From: Anisodus tanguticus
Taxonomy: Eukaryota; Streptophyta; Magnoliopsida; Solanales; Solanaceae
Reading direction: 5' to 3'
Length of the DNA: 64,000 bases
Assembly (NCBI GenBank): GCA_034509755.1
Contig: CM067541.1
Coordinates: 11,272,001 to 11,336,000, forward strand
Shown: piece by piece, positions 62,158 through 64,000 of the stretch
Numbering within the stretch: position 1 is the first letter of the stretch
How the letters are laid out: each line of letters opens with the position of its first letter
Program-made: the position numbers and the translations under genes
The notes under the pieces: generated by a model
The model's database searches: none
What the model was told of the DNA's origin: nothing
The model's input: the letters and a program-made list of their open reading frames with translations, nothing else

Positions 62158-62699
62158 ATCCCCTCTTAAAAGAGAATTGGTGCGCACAAGGTGCCAACGT
62201 TCAACAATCTTTTAGCAGAAAGATATTGCATCAGGAAATGTAGCTTTCGGCTTTGGACGTTCCTTAGTCGATTACCATCGGATTTACTTACTGCGCGGTA
62301 ACCGTCAGTGTTTTAGTGTAAACCAAGACAGTGATATCAACACAATAACTCTCCTTATTAATTTCTTCTTATTGTTTTGTCCGTTATGGCCATGGACAAC
62401 GCTTGGATTCTTAAGTGCGTAGATTTGAAGTGGGTTGTCTTCGCACTTAAATAGGTGATCTCTTATAAGGTATATTTCTCTACCCCACTCGCAAGTGTTA
62501 GGAATCATTAAAAGTTTCAGAAACTTATCCTTTACCCATTATGCATGTAGCACTTAATATCTATTGCGGGAACGACTTTGGAGTTATCATTCTTTAAAGA
62601 ATGATAATCCGAAGTGCTTTTATTTCAAGTGAAGCACTAAACTGAACCTCTATAGTTTAGTTTTCCCATTGAACCAAATTTCTGGGATCTCCAGTCATT

Positions 62700-64000
62700 A
62701 AGGTTGGGTTACCACTATAAAGATTCTTATTGTTTGGGTTTTAAGCCCATTCTCCTAGACATGCAGAATATTTGATCTTTGGGTAGGCCTTTAGTTAATG
62801 GATATGCTAAGTTATCCTTTGATTTGACGTAATCAATGGAAATGACACCCGTAGTGATCAACTACCTTACGGTCTTATGCCTCCGACAAAGTGTCTAGAC
62901 TTGCCGTTGTACATATTACTCTGTGTCCTTCCTAAAGTCGATTGGTTGTCACAGTGAATCATCACCCAAGGTACGGGTTTATCCCAACAAGGGATATCCT
63001 CTAAGAAGTCGTGAAGCTATTCTGCTTCTTCTCCTACTTTGTCTAAAGCGATAAACTCTGATTCCATCATGGATCGGGCGATGCATGTTTGCTTAGAGGA
63101 TTTCCAAGACACAGCCCTACCACCAATTGTAAAAACATACCCACTGGTGCATTTGGTGTTCTTTATGTCCGATATCTAGTTTGCATCACTGTATCCTTCC
63201 AGTACGACTGGATATCTTGAATAGTGTAATCCGTAAGTCAACGAATATTTCAGATATCGTAGTATCCGATTTAACGCCTTCCAGTGATCATTTCGAGGAT
63301 TACGAGTGAACCTAGCCAACTTATTGACTGGATAAGTGATGTCGGGTCGGGTGCAGTTTGTAATGTACATTAAACTGTCAATGACCTGCGCATATCGCTC
63401 CTGGGATACGGTTGCACCACAATTTTTATCAATTCTATGATTCATATCCATTGGTGACTTCATAGGGGGACTGTCAAATACATCAAATTTCCTCAAAACA
63501 TCTTCAATGTAATGAGATTGAGATAAGACCTGCCCGTCATGTGTCTTAGAAATATTAATTCCTAAGATTACATCTGCAATACCCATATATTTCATGTCGA
63601 AATATTATTTCAACATATTTTTGGTTTCCAGGATCAAGTTAAGACTACTTTCGGTGATGAGCATGTCATCTACGTAAAGGCATATCATGACAAATGAGTC
63701 AGAGTTCCATTTGATATAGATACATTTCTCACATTCATTTATGGAGAAACCTTTTGATAATAAAGTATTATCAAACTTTTCATGTCATTGTTTCGGGGCT
63801 TGTTTGAGTCCGTACATAGACTTAACAAGTCGACATATTTTCTTTTCTTGATGGAATCACATACCCCTCGGGTTGTTCCATGTATTCCTCTTCCAACTCT
63901 CCATGTAGGAAGGCTGTCTTAACATCCATTTGATGTATCTCAAGGTCACGCAAAGCTGCAATGGCTATGAATACCCTTATGGATATTAATCTAGATACAT
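62700..64000 (-). pseudogene. copia RT / RNase H, broken
   Basis: The catalytic YVDD box is at 63665-63676 (CLYVDDMLIT). The open block 63176-63595 encodes KYMGIADVILGINISKTHDG, SQSHYIEDVLRKFDVFDSPP, ITNCTRPDITYPVNKLARFT and LRYLKYSLTYGLHYSRYPVV up to EGYSDAN, the connection to RNase H. RNase H text continues leftward in broken frames to about 62750. At the right edge, text around the DVKTAFLHGELEEEIYM-type motif is visible but frameshifted. Confidence 0.85.

Larger units (their letters stand above)
61008..64000 (-). mobile_element. Ty1/copia element, 3' half, running off the window
   Basis: The 3' LTR (61008-62157) is followed on its right by a purine tract on the minus strand (ttttaagaggggatt) and then RNase H and RT read on the minus strand. 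The LTR matches the solo LTR at 26470-27682, so this is a second member of one family. The 5' half lies beyond 64000. A likely left target site is gacat (61003-61007). Confidence 0.85.

Noticed and set aside
1..64000. CRISPR array, phage or bacterial-type gene cluster
   Set aside because: Tandem repeats seen here (175 bp, 32 bp, GAGAGCCC) have no regular unique spacers, and all coding content is plant nuclear or retroelement.

Overview
This is nuclear DNA from a flowering plant, almost certainly a member of the Solanaceae. It is AT-rich and intron-bearing, and transposable elements crowd the flanks. The family call rests on Au-type SINEs, RTE-type LINE tails ending in (TTG)n, and a hAT MITE and LTR retrotransposon types I associate with nightshades. 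The genus cannot be fixed from sequence alone; the density of nested elements suits a larger genome such as Nicotiana, Capsicum or Lycium better than a compact one.

The window holds two host genes, arranged convergently. On the + strand, about 35.5-47.3 kb, is GIGANTEA (GI), the clock and photoperiod scaffold protein. All 14 coding exons join in frame to a 1172-residue protein, essentially the Arabidopsis length, behind a long intron in the 5' UTR. On the - strand, about 55.2-50.3 kb, is a nucleotide-sugar transporter of the UDP-xylose transporter (UXT) type, with five coding exons, 327 residues and a 5'-UTR intron. Both reading frames look intact.

Left flank. Positions 1-10,914 are the gag/pol start and 5' LTR of an Athila-like Ty3/gypsy element on the - strand. 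Its LTR has been hit by two copies of one GC-ended hAT transposon (3,312-6,865 and 7,997-10,873). A third copy of the same hAT lies at 11,481-14,951, followed by a tRNA-derived SINE. Positions 19,798-24,314 are a complete but decayed Ty1/copia element with both LTRs and a 5-bp target duplication. Positions 26,470-27,682 are a solo LTR of a second copia family.

Right flank. Mostly AT-rich non-coding DNA with MITEs and SINEs, then at 61,008-64,000 the 3' LTR and broken RT/RNase H region of a copia element of the same family as the solo LTR. It runs off the window.

I see no CRISPR, operon or phage-like system and no candidate for a new multi-gene system. The most informative oddities are: a 175-bp tandem array carrying repeated potential splice acceptors in the GI 5'-UTR intron; an upstream in-frame ATG for GI that a short candidate intron would remove; a gap-repair-like scar at the second hAT copy; a palindromic repeat array inside the first copia element; and similar CGGGCT-type arrays in an unrelated hAT and a copia LTR.
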